Shown here: positions 36,028-45,367 of the stretch, one piece after another
How positions within the stretch are numbered: the stretch's first letter is position 1
Layout of the letters: each line of letters begins with the position of its first letter
Assembly: GCA_035575135.1 (NCBI GenBank)
Contig: DATLYE010000050.1
Coordinates: forward strand, 51,909 to 115,908
Direction: 5' to 3'
DNA length: 64,000 nucleotides
Source: JANWXD01 sp035575135
GTDB taxonomy: Bacteria > Acidobacteriota > Terriglobia > Bryobacterales > Bryobacteraceae
Notes under the pieces: model-generated
What the model was told of the DNA's origin: nothing
What the model saw: only the letters and a program-made list of their open reading frames with translations
Databases searched by the model: none
Position numbers and translations under genes: made by a program

Positions 36028-36096
36028 ATGGACTGGTTCTGGATCGTTCTCTTGATCGCCGGCTGGCTGCTGGTCTCCCGCTTCACGGGAGGTTGA
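36028..36096 (+). CDS. Possible 22-residue single-helix membrane peptide
   Basis: ATG to TGA encodes MDWFWIVLLIAGWLLVSRF plus TGG, a short hydrophobic helix with a basic-glycine end. No clear ribosome-binding site (only AAAG upstream) and no neighbour to support it. Listed as a candidate small protein; chance is possible. Confidence 0.3.
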   Translation: MDWFWIVLLIAGWLLVSRFTGG

Positions 36097-36220
36097 GGCC
36101 CTTCCCGGCCCGGTCGGGGATCGGGTAAATCCTGTAAGTTCTGACCGCCTTATCTCGCCCTTCAGCCACGCCTGGCAAGCTTCTCCGCAGGATGCGCACA
36201 GGCCTCGCGCGCCCGCAGTC

Positions 36221-37402
36221 TCAGCCTGCGCGCAAAAACGCCTCGAGCCGCTCGAGCGCCGCTTCCAGAATCTCCCGCTCCGCCGCGTAACAGATCCGCA
36301 CCGAGCCCTCGCCCCCGGCGCCGAACGCCACCCCCGGCGCCAGCCCCACGCGTTTTTCGACCAGCAGCCGCCGGCAGAACTCGAAGGAATCCCTCGCCGC
36401 CTCGATCCGCGGAAACACGTAAAAGGCTCCCTCCGGCTCCGGCACCGTCACGGCCGGCATGCGCCGCAGCGCCTCCACGCACAGATCACGGTTCTGCCGC
36501 AGCCGCTCCACCATCCGCGCCACTTCCTCTTCGCCCTGCTCGAGGGCCGCCTCCGCCGCCTTCTGCGCGAAACTCGGCGCGTGCGAGACGATGAATTCAT
36601 TCAGCTCCCCGGCGCGCCGCGCCAGATCGCGCCGTCCCACCAGCCACCCCACGCGCCACCCGGTCATCGAGTAGCTTTTCGAAAACGACTGGATCACCAC
36701 CACCGCGTCGTCCCGTGAGGCCAGCCGCAGGATGGAAGGCGCCGCCTTGCCCGGCCGGTCTCCGTACCACAGCCGCTCGTACACCTCGTCGGCCACCAGC
36801 CACAGCCCGTGCTCCCGGCAGAACTCGAGCAGCTGCCGCTGCTCCTCCTCGCTCGCCACCCACCCCAGCGGATTGGAAGGCGAGGTGTACACGAGCAGCC
36901 GCGTGCGCGCCGTCACCGCCCGCGCCAGCGCGTCGAAATCAATCCGGTAGCGATCCCCGCACAGCCGGTGCGGCACCTCCCGCGGCGTGGCGTTCGACAT
37001 CCGCACGATCGCCGCACCGTTGGGCCACACCGGCGTCAGGATCAGCGCCTCGTCGCCCGGGTCGAGCAAACACCGCAGGCTCACGCACAGCGCCTGCACC
37101 CCGGAGGCCGTGATCACGATCTCGCCCGCCGGATCGAGCTCCACGCCGTGCTGCCGCCGGTAGTAGGCCGCCAGCGCCCGGCGCAGCGAAGGGAGTCCCG
37201 CGTTCTCCGTGTAGTAAGTGTAGCCTTCCTCGAGCGCCCGCACCGCCGCCTGCTTGATGAAGTCCGGCGTGGGCAGGTTCGACTCGCCGAAGTACAGCCG
37301 CAACACCCCGTCCATGGACAGAGCCAGCTCCGCGAGCTCCCGGATGCGTGAGTAGGGTACGGCCGCCGCCGAGGGAGCCACGCGCGGCTTCATCCGGCGC
37401 AC
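36221..37402 (-). CDS. Class I/II PLP aminotransferase (aspartate-aminotransferase fold)
   Basis: 393 residues. Features: LYFGESNLPTPDFIKQAA, YTYYTENAGLPSLRRALAAYY, VITASGVQALCVSLRCLL, VYTSPSNPLGWVASEEE, WLVADEVYERLWYG, the PLP lysine in IQSFSKSYSMTGWRVGWLVG, and the final substrate Arg in SVRICYA. It starts 1 bp after the purF stop. Substrate unclear; being coupled to purine genes may be only co-expression. Confidence 0.88.
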   Translation of the reverse strand: MRRMKPRVAPSAAAVPYSRIRELAELALSMDGVLRLYFGESNLPTPDFIKQAAVRALEEGYTYYTENAGLPSLRRALAAYYRRQHGVELDPAGEIVITASGVQALCVSLRCLLDPGDEALILTPVWPNGAAIVRMSNATPREVPHRLCGDRYRIDFDALARAVTARTRLLVYTSPSNPLGWVASEEEQRQLLEFCREHGLWLVADEVYERLWYGDRPGKAAPSILRLASRDDAVVVIQSFSKSYSMTGWRVGWLVGRRDLARRAGELNEFIVSHAPSFAQKAAEAALEQGEEEVARMVERLRQNRDLCVEALRRMPAVTVPEPEGAFYVFPRIEAARDSFEFCRRLLVEKRVGLAPGVAFGAGGEGSVRICYAAEREILEAALERLEAFLRAG

Positions 37403-37403
37403 C

Positions 37404-38825
37404 TCAGCGGCGCGGCTTGGCCGCCATCAGATCTTCCACCGAAACGATGTCCGTGGGATAGTCCCCGGTGTAGCAGGCGTAGCAGTACTCCAGCCTCTCG
37501 TCCCCCACCGCCTCGCGCAGTGCCGAAAGCGACAGATATCCCAGCGTGTCCGCCCCCACGAACCGCCGGATCTCCTCCACTGTGCTGTTGGCCGCGATCA
37601 ATTCCGCCTTCGTCGGCGTGTCCACCCCGTAGTAGCAGGGCGAAATCGTGGGCGGGCAGGAAATCCGCAGGTGAACCTCGCGCGCGCCCGCGTTCCGCAC
37701 CATCCGGACGATCTTCCGCGACGTCGTCCCGCGCACGATGGAATCATCCACCAGCACCACGCTCTTGCCCTCCAGCAGGTGCCGCACCGGATTCAGCTTC
37801 AGCTTCACCCCGAAATCCCGGATCGCCTGCGACGGCTCGATGAACGTCCGGCCGACATAGTGGTTGCGGATCAACGCATGCCGGAACGGAATGCCCGACT
37901 CGGCCGCGTAGCCGATCGCCGCCGCCACCCCCGAGTCCGGCACCGGCACCACCACGTCCGCCGGCGCCGGGTGCTCTCGCGCCAGCAGCCGGCCCAGCAT
38001 CTCCCGGGACTCCTCCACCGAGCGGCCGAAGACGATCGAGTCCGGCCGCGAAAAATACACGTGCTCGAACACGCAGTAGGAAGGCGGCCCCGCCGGAGCG
38101 TAACGCTCCCGCACCAGCCCCGCCGGCGAGACGATCACCATCTCTCCCGGCTCCACATCGCTCAAATACGCCGCCCCGATCAAATCGAACGCGCACGTCT
38201 CGGAGGCGAACACGTAGCACTTGCCCCCGCCCGACAGCTCCATCTGGCCCATGGCCAGCGGCCGGAAGCCGTGCGGGTCCCGCGCCACGATCACGCAGTC
38301 CTGCGCCAGAAACACCAGCGAGAAGGCGCCCTCCAGCTGGAGCAGCGCCTCGCGCAGCGCTCCGGCCAGCGTCCGCTCCCGCGAGCGCGCCACCAGATGC
38401 AAGATCACTTCCGTATCGCTTGAGGCCTGGAAAATCGAACCGTCCCGCTCCAGCTCCCGCCGCAGCTCCGCGGCGTTCGTGATGTTGCCGTTGTGCGCCA
38501 CCGCGATCCGGCCCTTGTTGCAGGCCACCGAAAACGGCTGCGCGTTCGACAGCACCGTGTCGCCCGCCGTGGAATAGCGCGTGTGGCCGATGGCCGCATG
38601 CCCGGGCAGCCCTGCCAGCACCGGAGGCGTGATCACTTCCGCCACGTGCCCCATCGCCTTGAAGCAGTGGATCTCCCGCCCGTCGCTCGAGGCGATTCCG
38701 GCGCTTTCCTGCCCCCGGTGCTGCAGCGCGTACAGGCCCAGATAGGTCAGGTTCGCCGCCTCCGGGTGCCCGTAAATCGCAAACACGCCGCACTCCTCGC
38801 GAAACTTTTCCCGCCGCATGCTCAT
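37404..38825 (-). CDS. purF: Amidophosphoribosyltransferase
   Basis: 473 residues from the ATG overlapping the purL stop (ATGA). It makes phosphoribosylamine from PRPP and glutamine. A short propeptide (MSMRREKFREE) precedes the catalytic Cys of CGVFAIYGHPEA. Then YLGLYALQHRGQES, GHTRYSTAGD and the PRPP loop VVLVDDSIVRGTTSRKIV. Cysteines in ISCPPTISPCYYGVD and YCYACYTGDYP are those of the Bacillus-type enzyme that binds a 4Fe-4S cluster, so oxygen-sensitive maturation is likely. Confidence 0.96.
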   Translation of the reverse strand: MSMRREKFREECGVFAIYGHPEAANLTYLGLYALQHRGQESAGIASSDGREIHCFKAMGHVAEVITPPVLAGLPGHAAIGHTRYSTAGDTVLSNAQPFSVACNKGRIAVAHNGNITNAAELRRELERDGSIFQASSDTEVILHLVARSRERTLAGALREALLQLEGAFSLVFLAQDCVIVARDPHGFRPLAMGQMELSGGGKCYVFASETCAFDLIGAAYLSDVEPGEMVIVSPAGLVRERYAPAGPPSYCVFEHVYFSRPDSIVFGRSVEESREMLGRLLAREHPAPADVVVPVPDSGVAAAIGYAAESGIPFRHALIRNHYVGRTFIEPSQAIRDFGVKLKLNPVRHLLEGKSVVLVDDSIVRGTTSRKIVRMVRNAGAREVHLRISCPPTISPCYYGVDTPTKAELIAANSTVEEIRRFVGADTLGYLSLSALREAVGDERLEYCYACYTGDYPTDIVSVEDLMAAKPRR

Positions 38826-41038
38826 GCCCCCAGCATCCTCTCCAGCGCTCCGTCCCACAGCCGCCGCAGCGGCTCCACGGCGCACTCGACGAGAACCCGC
38901 CCTCTTTGAGCGATCCGGATCCGTCCCTCGACGGTCGTCCCGATCCGCCGCGCCTCGACGCCGTGCCGCCGCGCTACGGCCTCCACCGCCTCCGGCTGCT
39001 CGGTGGAGACCACGATCCGCGACGGCCCCTCGTGGAACAGCAGAAACTCCTCGCGCAGCCCGCTGTCGAGCTCCACGGCCGCGCCCACCCCCGCCGGCCC
39101 GAAACTCGATTCCGCCAGCGCCACCGCCAGCCCGCCGTCGCTGACATCGTGCGCCGACTCGGCCAGACCCGCCGCCGCGATCTCCCGCATCGCCGCCTGC
39201 ACGCGCTTTTCATACTCCATATCGAGCGCCGGCGGCAGTCCCCAGATCTGCTTGAGCACCACCTTGGCGTACTGCGTGCTCCCAAACCGCGTCTCGTCGC
39301 ACTCGCCGAAGCCCCCGAGCAGGATCACCGCCCGCCCGGGACGTTTGAAATCCACCGTCAGCGGCGGGCCCGTCTTCACCAGTCCCACCACGCCGATGAC
39401 CGGCGTCGGATCAATCGCCTCCCCCAGCGTCTCGTTGTACAGGCTCACGTTGCCGCCCGTGATCGGCGTCTCGAAAAACCGGCACGCTTCGCCCATCCCC
39501 TCGATGGCCTCCACGAGCTGCCCCATGATTTCCGGCCGCTCCGGATTGCCGAAGTTCAGGCAGTTCGTCGCCGCCACCGGCAGCGCACCCACGGTCGAAA
39601 GATTGCGGCAGCACTCGGCCACCGCCAGCCGCGCGCCCTCCCGCGGCGACAGCGCACAGTAGCGCCCGTTGCCGTCCAGCGCCACCGCCACCGAAATGTC
39701 CGTCTCCTTGATCCGCAGTATCGCCGCGTCGCCGCCCGGACCTTGCACCGTGTTGGTCCGCACCATGTAGTCGTACTGCTCCCAGATCCACCGCTTCGAA
39801 CACACATCGCCGGAAGCCAGCAGCGCCCTGAGGTCGGCCTCCGGATCCTGGCTCCGAAACGCCGGTCCTTCCATCGGATACTTGCGCAGCGGCCGCGTAT
39901 AGGGCCGCTCGTAGACGGGCGCTTCGTCGGCCAGCGCCCGGTTGGGGATCTCCGCCACCACCCGGCCGTGATCCTTCACCCGCAGCATCCCGTCCGCCGT
40001 CACCTGCCCGATCGTCACCGCATCCAGCCCCCACTTGCGGAACACGCGGACGACCTCTTCCTCCCGTCCTTTGGCGGCCACCAGCAGCATGCGCTCCTGC
40101 GACTCCGACAGCATGATCTCGTACGGCGTCATGCCCGCCTCGCGCTGCGGCACGTGCTCCAGATCAATCTCAATGCCCGTCCCGCCCCGGCTCCCCATCT
40201 CGCAGGTCGAGCATGTCAGCCCCGCCGCTCCCATGTCCTGAATCGCCACGATCGCCCCCGTCTCCATGGCTTCCAGGCACGCTTCGAGCAGCAGTTTCTC
40301 CAGGAACGGATCGCCCACCTGCACGTTGGGCCGCTTCTGCCGGGACTCCTCTGTAAACTCCGCCGAAGCCATCGAAGCCCCGTGAATGCCGTCCCGTCCC
40401 GTCTTGGCTCCCACGTACAGGACCGGGTTGCCCACCCCGGCCGCGCGCGCGTAAAAAATCTGGTCCTTGCGGCACACCCCCAGCGCCAGTACGTTCACCA
40501 GCGGATTGCCGCTGTAGCCCGCCTCGAAAACGCACTCGCCCCCCACCGTCGGCACGCCGAAGCAGTTGCCGTAGTGCGCGATTCCCGACACCACGCCCGT
40601 CAGAATCCGCCGGTTGCGCGCTCCCGTGCGCGGATCCTCCAGCGGCCCGAACCGCAGCGAGTCCAGCACCGCCACCGGCCGCGCCCCCATCGTGAAAATG
40701 TCTCGCAGGATGCCCCCTACGCCCGTGGCGGCGCCCTGAAACGGCTCGATGAAGCTCGGATGATTGTGCGACTCGATCTTGAACGCCAGCGCCCAGCCGC
40801 CGCCGATGTCAATCACCCCCGCGTTCTCGCCCGGCCCCTGAATCACATACGGCCCCCGCGTCGGCAGCTTCTTCAGGTGCACCCGCGAGCTCTTGTAGGA
40901 GCAGTGCTCGCTCCACATCACGCTGAAGATGCCGAGCTCGGTGTAGGTGGGCTCCCGCCCGAGCAGCGCCACAATGCGCTGGTATTCTTCCTCGGTCAGC
41001 TGGTGGGCCGAGATCAGATCAGGAGTGATCGTGCTCAT
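38822..41038 (-). CDS. purL: Phosphoribosylformylglycinamidine synthase subunit PurL
   Basis: 738 residues, the small (Bacillus-type) PurL. Start MSTITPDLISAHQLTEEEYQRI. ATP-grasp/AIRS-like motifs: MWSEHCSYKSSRVHLK, QGPGENAGVIDIGGGWALAFKIESHNHPS, VGGILRDIFTMGARPVA, GVPTVGGE, QDMGAAGLTCSTCEM and AHDVSDGGLAVALAE. It works with PurQ (encoded upstream) and PurS. PurS is not visible next to it. Confidence 0.97.
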   Translation of the reverse strand: MSTITPDLISAHQLTEEEYQRIVALLGREPTYTELGIFSVMWSEHCSYKSSRVHLKKLPTRGPYVIQGPGENAGVIDIGGGWALAFKIESHNHPSFIEPFQGAATGVGGILRDIFTMGARPVAVLDSLRFGPLEDPRTGARNRRILTGVVSGIAHYGNCFGVPTVGGECVFEAGYSGNPLVNVLALGVCRKDQIFYARAAGVGNPVLYVGAKTGRDGIHGASMASAEFTEESRQKRPNVQVGDPFLEKLLLEACLEAMETGAIVAIQDMGAAGLTCSTCEMGSRGGTGIEIDLEHVPQREAGMTPYEIMLSESQERMLLVAAKGREEEVVRVFRKWGLDAVTIGQVTADGMLRVKDHGRVVAEIPNRALADEAPVYERPYTRPLRKYPMEGPAFRSQDPEADLRALLASGDVCSKRWIWEQYDYMVRTNTVQGPGGDAAILRIKETDISVAVALDGNGRYCALSPREGARLAVAECCRNLSTVGALPVAATNCLNFGNPERPEIMGQLVEAIEGMGEACRFFETPITGGNVSLYNETLGEAIDPTPVIGVVGLVKTGPPLTVDFKRPGRAVILLGGFGECDETRFGSTQYAKVVLKQIWGLPPALDMEYEKRVQAAMREIAAAGLAESAHDVSDGGLAVALAESSFGPAGVGAAVELDSGLREEFLLFHEGPSRIVVSTEQPEAVEAVARRHGVEARRIGTTVEGRIRIAQRGRVLVECAVEPLRRLWDGALERMLGA

Positions 41039-41104
41039 CTGCCGCCGGCGGCCTGCCGCCCGTCTGCCTGTCCGGGGGAGGTGGTGGGAGGAACGCGCAC
41101 CATT

Positions 41105-41773
41105 CTACCTCAGCGCGAGAGCCGCCGCCATGGAGCGGAACACCACCAGGCCGTCGCTCGATCCCATCAGCGGCTCTGTGGCCCGCTCCGGATGCGGCAT
41201 CAAGCCCATGACGTTGCGTTCCCGGTTCAGAATCCCCGCGATATCCCGCAGCGAGCCGTTCGGGTTGTCCCGGTAGCGCAAGGCCACACGATCCTCCGCC
41301 TCCAGCTCATCAAGCGTCCGTTCGTCGGCGTAATAGCAGCCTTCCCCGTGTGCGATCGGCATCCGGAGGATCTGGCCGCGCTCCGCCTGGCTGGTGAACG
41401 GCGAGTCGGCGGTCACGACTTCCAGCTCCACCTGCCGGCAGATGAATTTCAGCCCCCGGTTGCGGATCAGGGCCCCGGGAAGCAGGCCGCTCTCCACCAG
41501 GATCTGAAACCCGTTGCAGATGCCCAGCACCAGCCCCCCGTCGGCCGCAAACCGGCGCACCGCCGCCATCACCGGCGAAAACTTCGCGATCGCCCCGCAC
41601 CGCAAGTAGTCGCCGTAGGAAAACCCCCCGGGCAGGATGACGGCATCCACGTTGCCCAGACTCGAAGACTCGTGCCAGATGAATTCGGCCGGCTGGCCTA
41701 GATTGCGGGACACGGCGTACCAGGCATCGTGGTCGCAATTGCTCCCCGGAAACACCACGACGCCGAACCGCAT
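41105..41773 (-). CDS. purQ: Phosphoribosylformylglycinamidine synthase subunit PurQ
   Basis: 222 residues, class I glutaminase. FGVVVFPGSNCDHDAWYAV at the start, oxyanion region LPGGFSYGDYLRCGA, nucleophile Cys in GLVLGICNGFQILVESGLLPGAL, His/Glu pair in LMPHPERATEPL. It supplies ammonia to PurL. First gene of the purQ-purL-purF-aminotransferase run. Confidence 0.96.
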   Translation of the reverse strand: MRFGVVVFPGSNCDHDAWYAVSRNLGQPAEFIWHESSSLGNVDAVILPGGFSYGDYLRCGAIAKFSPVMAAVRRFAADGGLVLGICNGFQILVESGLLPGALIRNRGLKFICRQVELEVVTADSPFTSQAERGQILRMPIAHGEGCYYADERTLDELEAEDRVALRYRDNPNGSLRDIAGILNRERNVMGLMPHPERATEPLMGSSDGLVVFRSMAAALALR

Positions 41774-41816
41774 CGAAGATCCTCAATCTATCACGCCCCG
41801 CAAAGGGCTCTCGCCG

Positions 41817-42053
41817 TCAGCCCGCCACAGCCGCGGCCTTCGGCTTCCGGCTTCGCGATCGCTTCTTTTCCGCCGGCGGCTCCCGGTCGCTTTTCTTCAG
41901 GTGAGGGAACACGATCGGGGTGACGAATTTCTTTTCGCCGTGCTCGTCAAACTTGATGACGATATGCTCTTCGTTGCTCCACAGCACGGTGCCGAAGCCG
42001 AACTTGGGATGCTCAACCTGAGCGCCTTGCGGAAACGGTGGTTTATGTGCCAT
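41817..42053 (-). CDS. Small protein with DUF3553/UvrD-tail-like (Tudor) motif
   Basis: 78 residues: PQGAQVEHPKFGFGTVLWSNEEHIVIKFDEHGEKKFV resembles the small beta barrel at the C-terminus of UvrD/PcrA helicases (V-x-H-x-x-F-G-x-G-x-V). A basic Lys/Arg/Ser-rich tail follows (KKRSRSRKPKAAAVAG). It may bind RNA polymerase or nucleic acids by analogy. Located 43 bp upstream of purQ, and 86 bp from the divergent TonB receptor gene. Confidence 0.7.
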   Translation of the reverse strand: MAHKPPFPQGAQVEHPKFGFGTVLWSNEEHIVIKFDEHGEKKFVTPIVFPHLKKSDREPPAEKKRSRSRKPKAAAVAG

Positions 42054-42139
42054 GCGGTGGGGAACCTCTCAATCTCATTGTAACAAACCGGCTTAGGATT
42101 GTCGAATTGCGCCACACCCGCCTGTGGCACAATGAAGCC

Positions 42140-44614
42140 ATGCGGGCGGCGCCGGCCGGGCCGAGCGGCGCGTTGCGAGTTTGCCTGCTGCTTTGCGCAC
42201 CCGGAATGCTCGCAGCGCAGGTCGCCCTCCAGGGCAAAGTCACCGACGAAAACGGCGCGCCCGTCGCCGGCGCCCGCGTCGAGCTCCGCCTTGCCTGGCA
42301 GCGCTTCTTGGCGCTGGCCGACACCCAGGGGCGCTTCGCCTTCAACCTCCCCGAACCCGGCGACTACCTCCTCCGCGCCGAAAAGCCCGGCTTCTTCCTT
42401 CTCGACAACCACCAGGTCCGCATCCAGGAAACCACCGCCGAAATCGTCGTCACCCTCAACCACATGCGGGAACTCGCCGAGCAGGTCAACGTCACCTACT
42501 CGCCTCCGCTCATTGATCCGGCGGAAACCTCCGACCAGAAACAGCTCAACAACATGGAAATCCTCCAGATCCCCTATCCGGCCTCCCACGATTTTCGCAA
42601 CGCCCTCCCGCTGTTTCCCGGCGTCCTCCAGGATCGCCAGGGGCGCCTCCACTTCAACGGCGGCGCCACCGAGCAGACCAGTTTCACCCTGGACGGATTC
42701 AATGTCTCCGATCCCGCTTCCGGCCTGCTCGAACTCCGCCTCAACATCGACGCCGTGCGCAGCCTCCAACTGGAAAGCGCCCGCTTCTCGGCGGAAAAAT
42801 CCCGCGGTTCGGCCGGCGCCCTGGACATCCAAACCGGCATGGGCGATGACCGCTGGCGCTTCGGCGCCACCAACTTCCTCCCCGGAGTGCAGGCCGAACG
42901 CGGCCTGTTCGTCAACAAATGGACCCCGCGCCTCACCGTCTCCGGACCCATCCTCCGCAGCCGCGCCTGGTTCCACCACGGCTTCGACATGTTCTACGAC
43001 GTGGACACCGTGCGCGAACTCCCGGCCGGCGCCAACCGCAGCCGCAGTCTCACCACCAGCAATCTCACCCGCTTCCAGGTCAACCTCACCCCCGCTCATA
43101 TCTTGACCGGCAGCTTCCTGGTCAACTACATTGACGCCGACCGCCAGGGCCTTTCCTTCCTCGACCCCGTCGAGACCACCACCCACAACCGCCGCAATTT
43201 CGTCATGGGCGCCGTGCGGGACCAGATCTATCTGGCCGGCGGCTTTCTGCTGGAGTTCGGCTTTGCCGCCAGCCGCTCCGTCAAGCGCAAAAGCCCGCAG
43301 GGCGCCGAAACCTACGTCATTTCCCCCGGCGGCCGCCGCGGCAATTTCTTCGCCGACATCACCCGCCACACCGACCGCCAGCAGTGGCTCGCCGCCCTTA
43401 CGCTTCCGGCGTGGGAGGCGCGCGGCCGCCATCAGCTCAAAGTCGGCGCCGACCTGCAACGCTCCGGCTTCCGCCAGCGCGCCGGGCGCCACGACTACCT
43501 CGTCCTCCGCAACGATGGCACGCCCGCGCGCCGCGTCACCTTTCAGGGACCCGGCCTGCTCGGCAGGACCAACTTTGAAGCTGCGCTCTACGCCCAGGAC
43601 CGCTGGGTCATCCGCGAAGGGCTCGTCCTGGAAACCGGGCTCCGGGCCGACTGGGATCAGATCGCCCGCGATCTGCTCTGGTCGCCCCGCCTGTCCGCCG
43701 CCTGGGTTCCGGCCTTTCTCGGCGGCGCCAAACTGGCCGCCGGCTTCGGCATCTTCAACGATGCCCTGAACCTCGAACTGCTCACGCGCCACCAGGACCA
43801 GGTCAGCCTGGCGACCTTCTTTTCCCCCGCCGGCACGGTGGCCCGCGGCCCCGTGGTCACCTCCTTCGCCGCCGACGAGCGCTCCCTTCGCGTCCCCAGG
43901 GCGCGCCTGTTCAACCTGAGCCTCGAGCACAAACTTCCCTGGGACCTCTATGCCAAAGCCGCCTACCTGCGCCGGCGCGGCTACAACGGCCTCACCTTCG
44001 CCGAGCGCGGCCTGCCCGAATCCGCCGTCGTCTACTGGCTCCGCAACCAGCGCTCCGACCGCTACGACGCCTTCGAGATCACCGCCCGCAGGCTCTTTGC
44101 CGGACAGTACGAATGGATGGCCAGCTACGTCTATTCGCGCGCCCGTTCCAACGCCGTCGTGGACTACTCGCTCGAAAACCCCATCTTCGCCCCGCAGGCG
44201 CCCGGACCCGCCGACTGGGACGCCCCGCACCGGCTCCTGAGCTGGGGCTGGGCCCCCGTGCCGCGGCGCCTGCTCCCTTCATCCCTCGCATTCCTCGTTC
44301 GCAACACCAGCGTCTCCTGTCTCATCGAGGCGCGCTCCGGATTTCCCTTCAGCGTCGTCAACGAAGAAGGTTTCCTGGTCGGCAAGCCCAACCGCCTGCG
44401 CTTTCCCGGCTACTTCAACATCAATCTTCACCTCGAGCGGAAGTTCCGCTTCCTCAGCTACCTCTGGGCCTGGCGCTTCGGCTTCAACAACCTGACCAAC
44501 CACGGCAACCCGAATGTGGTAAACAACAATATAGACTCGCCGTCGTTCCTGGCTTTCGGGCGAGGGCAACCGCGAGCCTTTAACGTCCGTCTGCGTTTCT
44601 TGGGGAGGAGATAA
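42140..44614 (+). CDS. TonB-dependent receptor, Oar-like, with carboxypeptidase-regulatory domain
   Basis: 824 residues from the ATG at MRAAPAGPSGALRVCLLLCAPGMLA (signal peptide; the longer frame has no signal at its start). The mature N-terminus is a CarbopepD_reg-like domain (LQGKVTDENGAPVAGARVELR, FAFNLPEPGDYLLRAEKPGFF). Then a plug (NALPLFPGVLQDRQGRLHFNGG, TSFTLDGFNVSDP) and a long beta barrel (FYDVDTV, LYAQDRWVIREGLVLETGLRADWD) ending in F-N-V-R-L-R-F-L-G-R-R. Imports an unknown ligand across the outer membrane; the substrate is not readable. The stop overlaps the next start. Confidence 0.88.
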   Translation: MRAAPAGPSGALRVCLLLCAPGMLAAQVALQGKVTDENGAPVAGARVELRLAWQRFLALADTQGRFAFNLPEPGDYLLRAEKPGFFLLDNHQVRIQETTAEIVVTLNHMRELAEQVNVTYSPPLIDPAETSDQKQLNNMEILQIPYPASHDFRNALPLFPGVLQDRQGRLHFNGGATEQTSFTLDGFNVSDPASGLLELRLNIDAVRSLQLESARFSAEKSRGSAGALDIQTGMGDDRWRFGATNFLPGVQAERGLFVNKWTPRLTVSGPILRSRAWFHHGFDMFYDVDTVRELPAGANRSRSLTTSNLTRFQVNLTPAHILTGSFLVNYIDADRQGLSFLDPVETTTHNRRNFVMGAVRDQIYLAGGFLLEFGFAASRSVKRKSPQGAETYVISPGGRRGNFFADITRHTDRQQWLAALTLPAWEARGRHQLKVGADLQRSGFRQRAGRHDYLVLRNDGTPARRVTFQGPGLLGRTNFEAALYAQDRWVIREGLVLETGLRADWDQIARDLLWSPRLSAAWVPAFLGGAKLAAGFGIFNDALNLELLTRHQDQVSLATFFSPAGTVARGPVVTSFAADERSLRVPRARLFNLSLEHKLPWDLYAKAAYLRRRGYNGLTFAERGLPESAVVYWLRNQRSDRYDAFEITARRLFAGQYEWMASYVYSRARSNAVVDYSLENPIFAPQAPGPADWDAPHRLLSWGWAPVPRRLLPSSLAFLVRNTSVSCLIEARSGFPFSVVNEEGFLVGKPNRLRFPGYFNINLHLERKFRFLSYLWAWRFGFNNLTNHGNPNVVNNNIDSPSFLAFGRGQPRAFNVRLRFLGRR

Positions 44615-45285
44615 TGAAACCCGCCAGCTTGCTTCTCATCGTTGCCGCTATGGGAGCCTACGCGCAGCCCGAGCACGTCAGGCGCCTGGAAGCGGCCGCA
44701 ACGGTCTTCGAGGAGATCATGTCAGTTCCCGACAAGGCCATCCCGCAGGAACTGCTTGACAAGGCCCACTGCGTAGCCGTCGTACCCGGCCTTAAAAAAG
44801 GTGCCTTCATCTTCGGCGCCAAGTACGGCAAAGGCTACTTCTCTTGCCGCAAAAAGAGCGGCGTGGGTTGGACGGGACCGGCCACCGTCCGTATTGAGGG
44901 TGGCAGCTTCGGCCTGCAAATCGGAGGATCCGAAACCGATGTCATCCTCCTCGTCATGAACGAGCGGGGCGCCGAGCGGCTGCTCTCGAGCAAATTCACC
45001 CTCGGCGGGGACGCCAGCGTCGCCGCCGGACCGGTCGGGCGCACTGCCACGGCTCAGACCGACGCCTTCATGACCGCGGAAATTCTCTCCTGGTCCCGCT
45101 CCCGCGGCGTCTTCGCCGGCATCTCGCTCCAGGGCGCCACGCTGCGCCAGGACGTGAGCGAGAACCGCGCCCTGTACGGCCGCAGCCTGGAAAACAAAGA
45201 GATCATCACCCAGGAGCTGCCGCCGCCCAAAGCCGCCGAGCGCCTCATCAGCGCCCTGAACAAATATTCCAGCCGCAAAGGCTAA
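44614..45285 (+). CDS. SYLF-domain lipid-binding protein
   Basis: 223 residues with a strong RBS (GGGGAGGAG) in the end of the preceding gene and a TAATG overlap. Signal peptide MKPASLLLIVAAMGAYA. SYLF/Ysc84 core: AVVPGLKKGAFIFGAKYGKGYFSCR, GWTGPATVRIEGGSFGLQIGGSETDVILLVMNE, KFTLGGDASVAAGPVGRTATAQTD and SRSRGVFAGISLQGATLRQD. It binds phosphoinositide-like lipids in eukaryotes; in bacteria periplasmic with unclear role. Confidence 0.9.
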   Translation: MKPASLLLIVAAMGAYAQPEHVRRLEAAATVFEEIMSVPDKAIPQELLDKAHCVAVVPGLKKGAFIFGAKYGKGYFSCRKKSGVGWTGPATVRIEGGSFGLQIGGSETDVILLVMNERGAERLLSSKFTLGGDASVAAGPVGRTATAQTDAFMTAEILSWSRSRGVFAGISLQGATLRQDVSENRALYGRSLENKEIITQELPPPKAAERLISALNKYSSRKG

Positions 45286-45291
45286 AATTTT

Positions 45292-45349
45292 GTCAGCCTG
45301 GTCTGTCCCCTTTTCCAGAAAATTCCGTCAGCCTGGTGTGTCCCCTTTT
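45292..45349 (+). repeat. Two direct copies of a 23-bp REP-like element
   Basis: Copies at 45292-45314 and 45327-45349, starting GTCAGCCTGGT and ending TGTCCCCTTTT, with one mismatch between them (C or G at position 12). On the minus strand they read AAAAGGGGACA..., similar to repeats near REP-associated transposase genes. They sit in the short gap after the SYLF gene. Confidence 0.7.
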
Positions 45350-45367
45350 TTTCGCCCTTATTTTTCA

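Noticed and set aside
38906..41701. 931-residue plus-strand frame opposite purL and purQ
   Set aside because: Pure antisense shadow (Arg/His/Pro-rich) of conserved purine genes.
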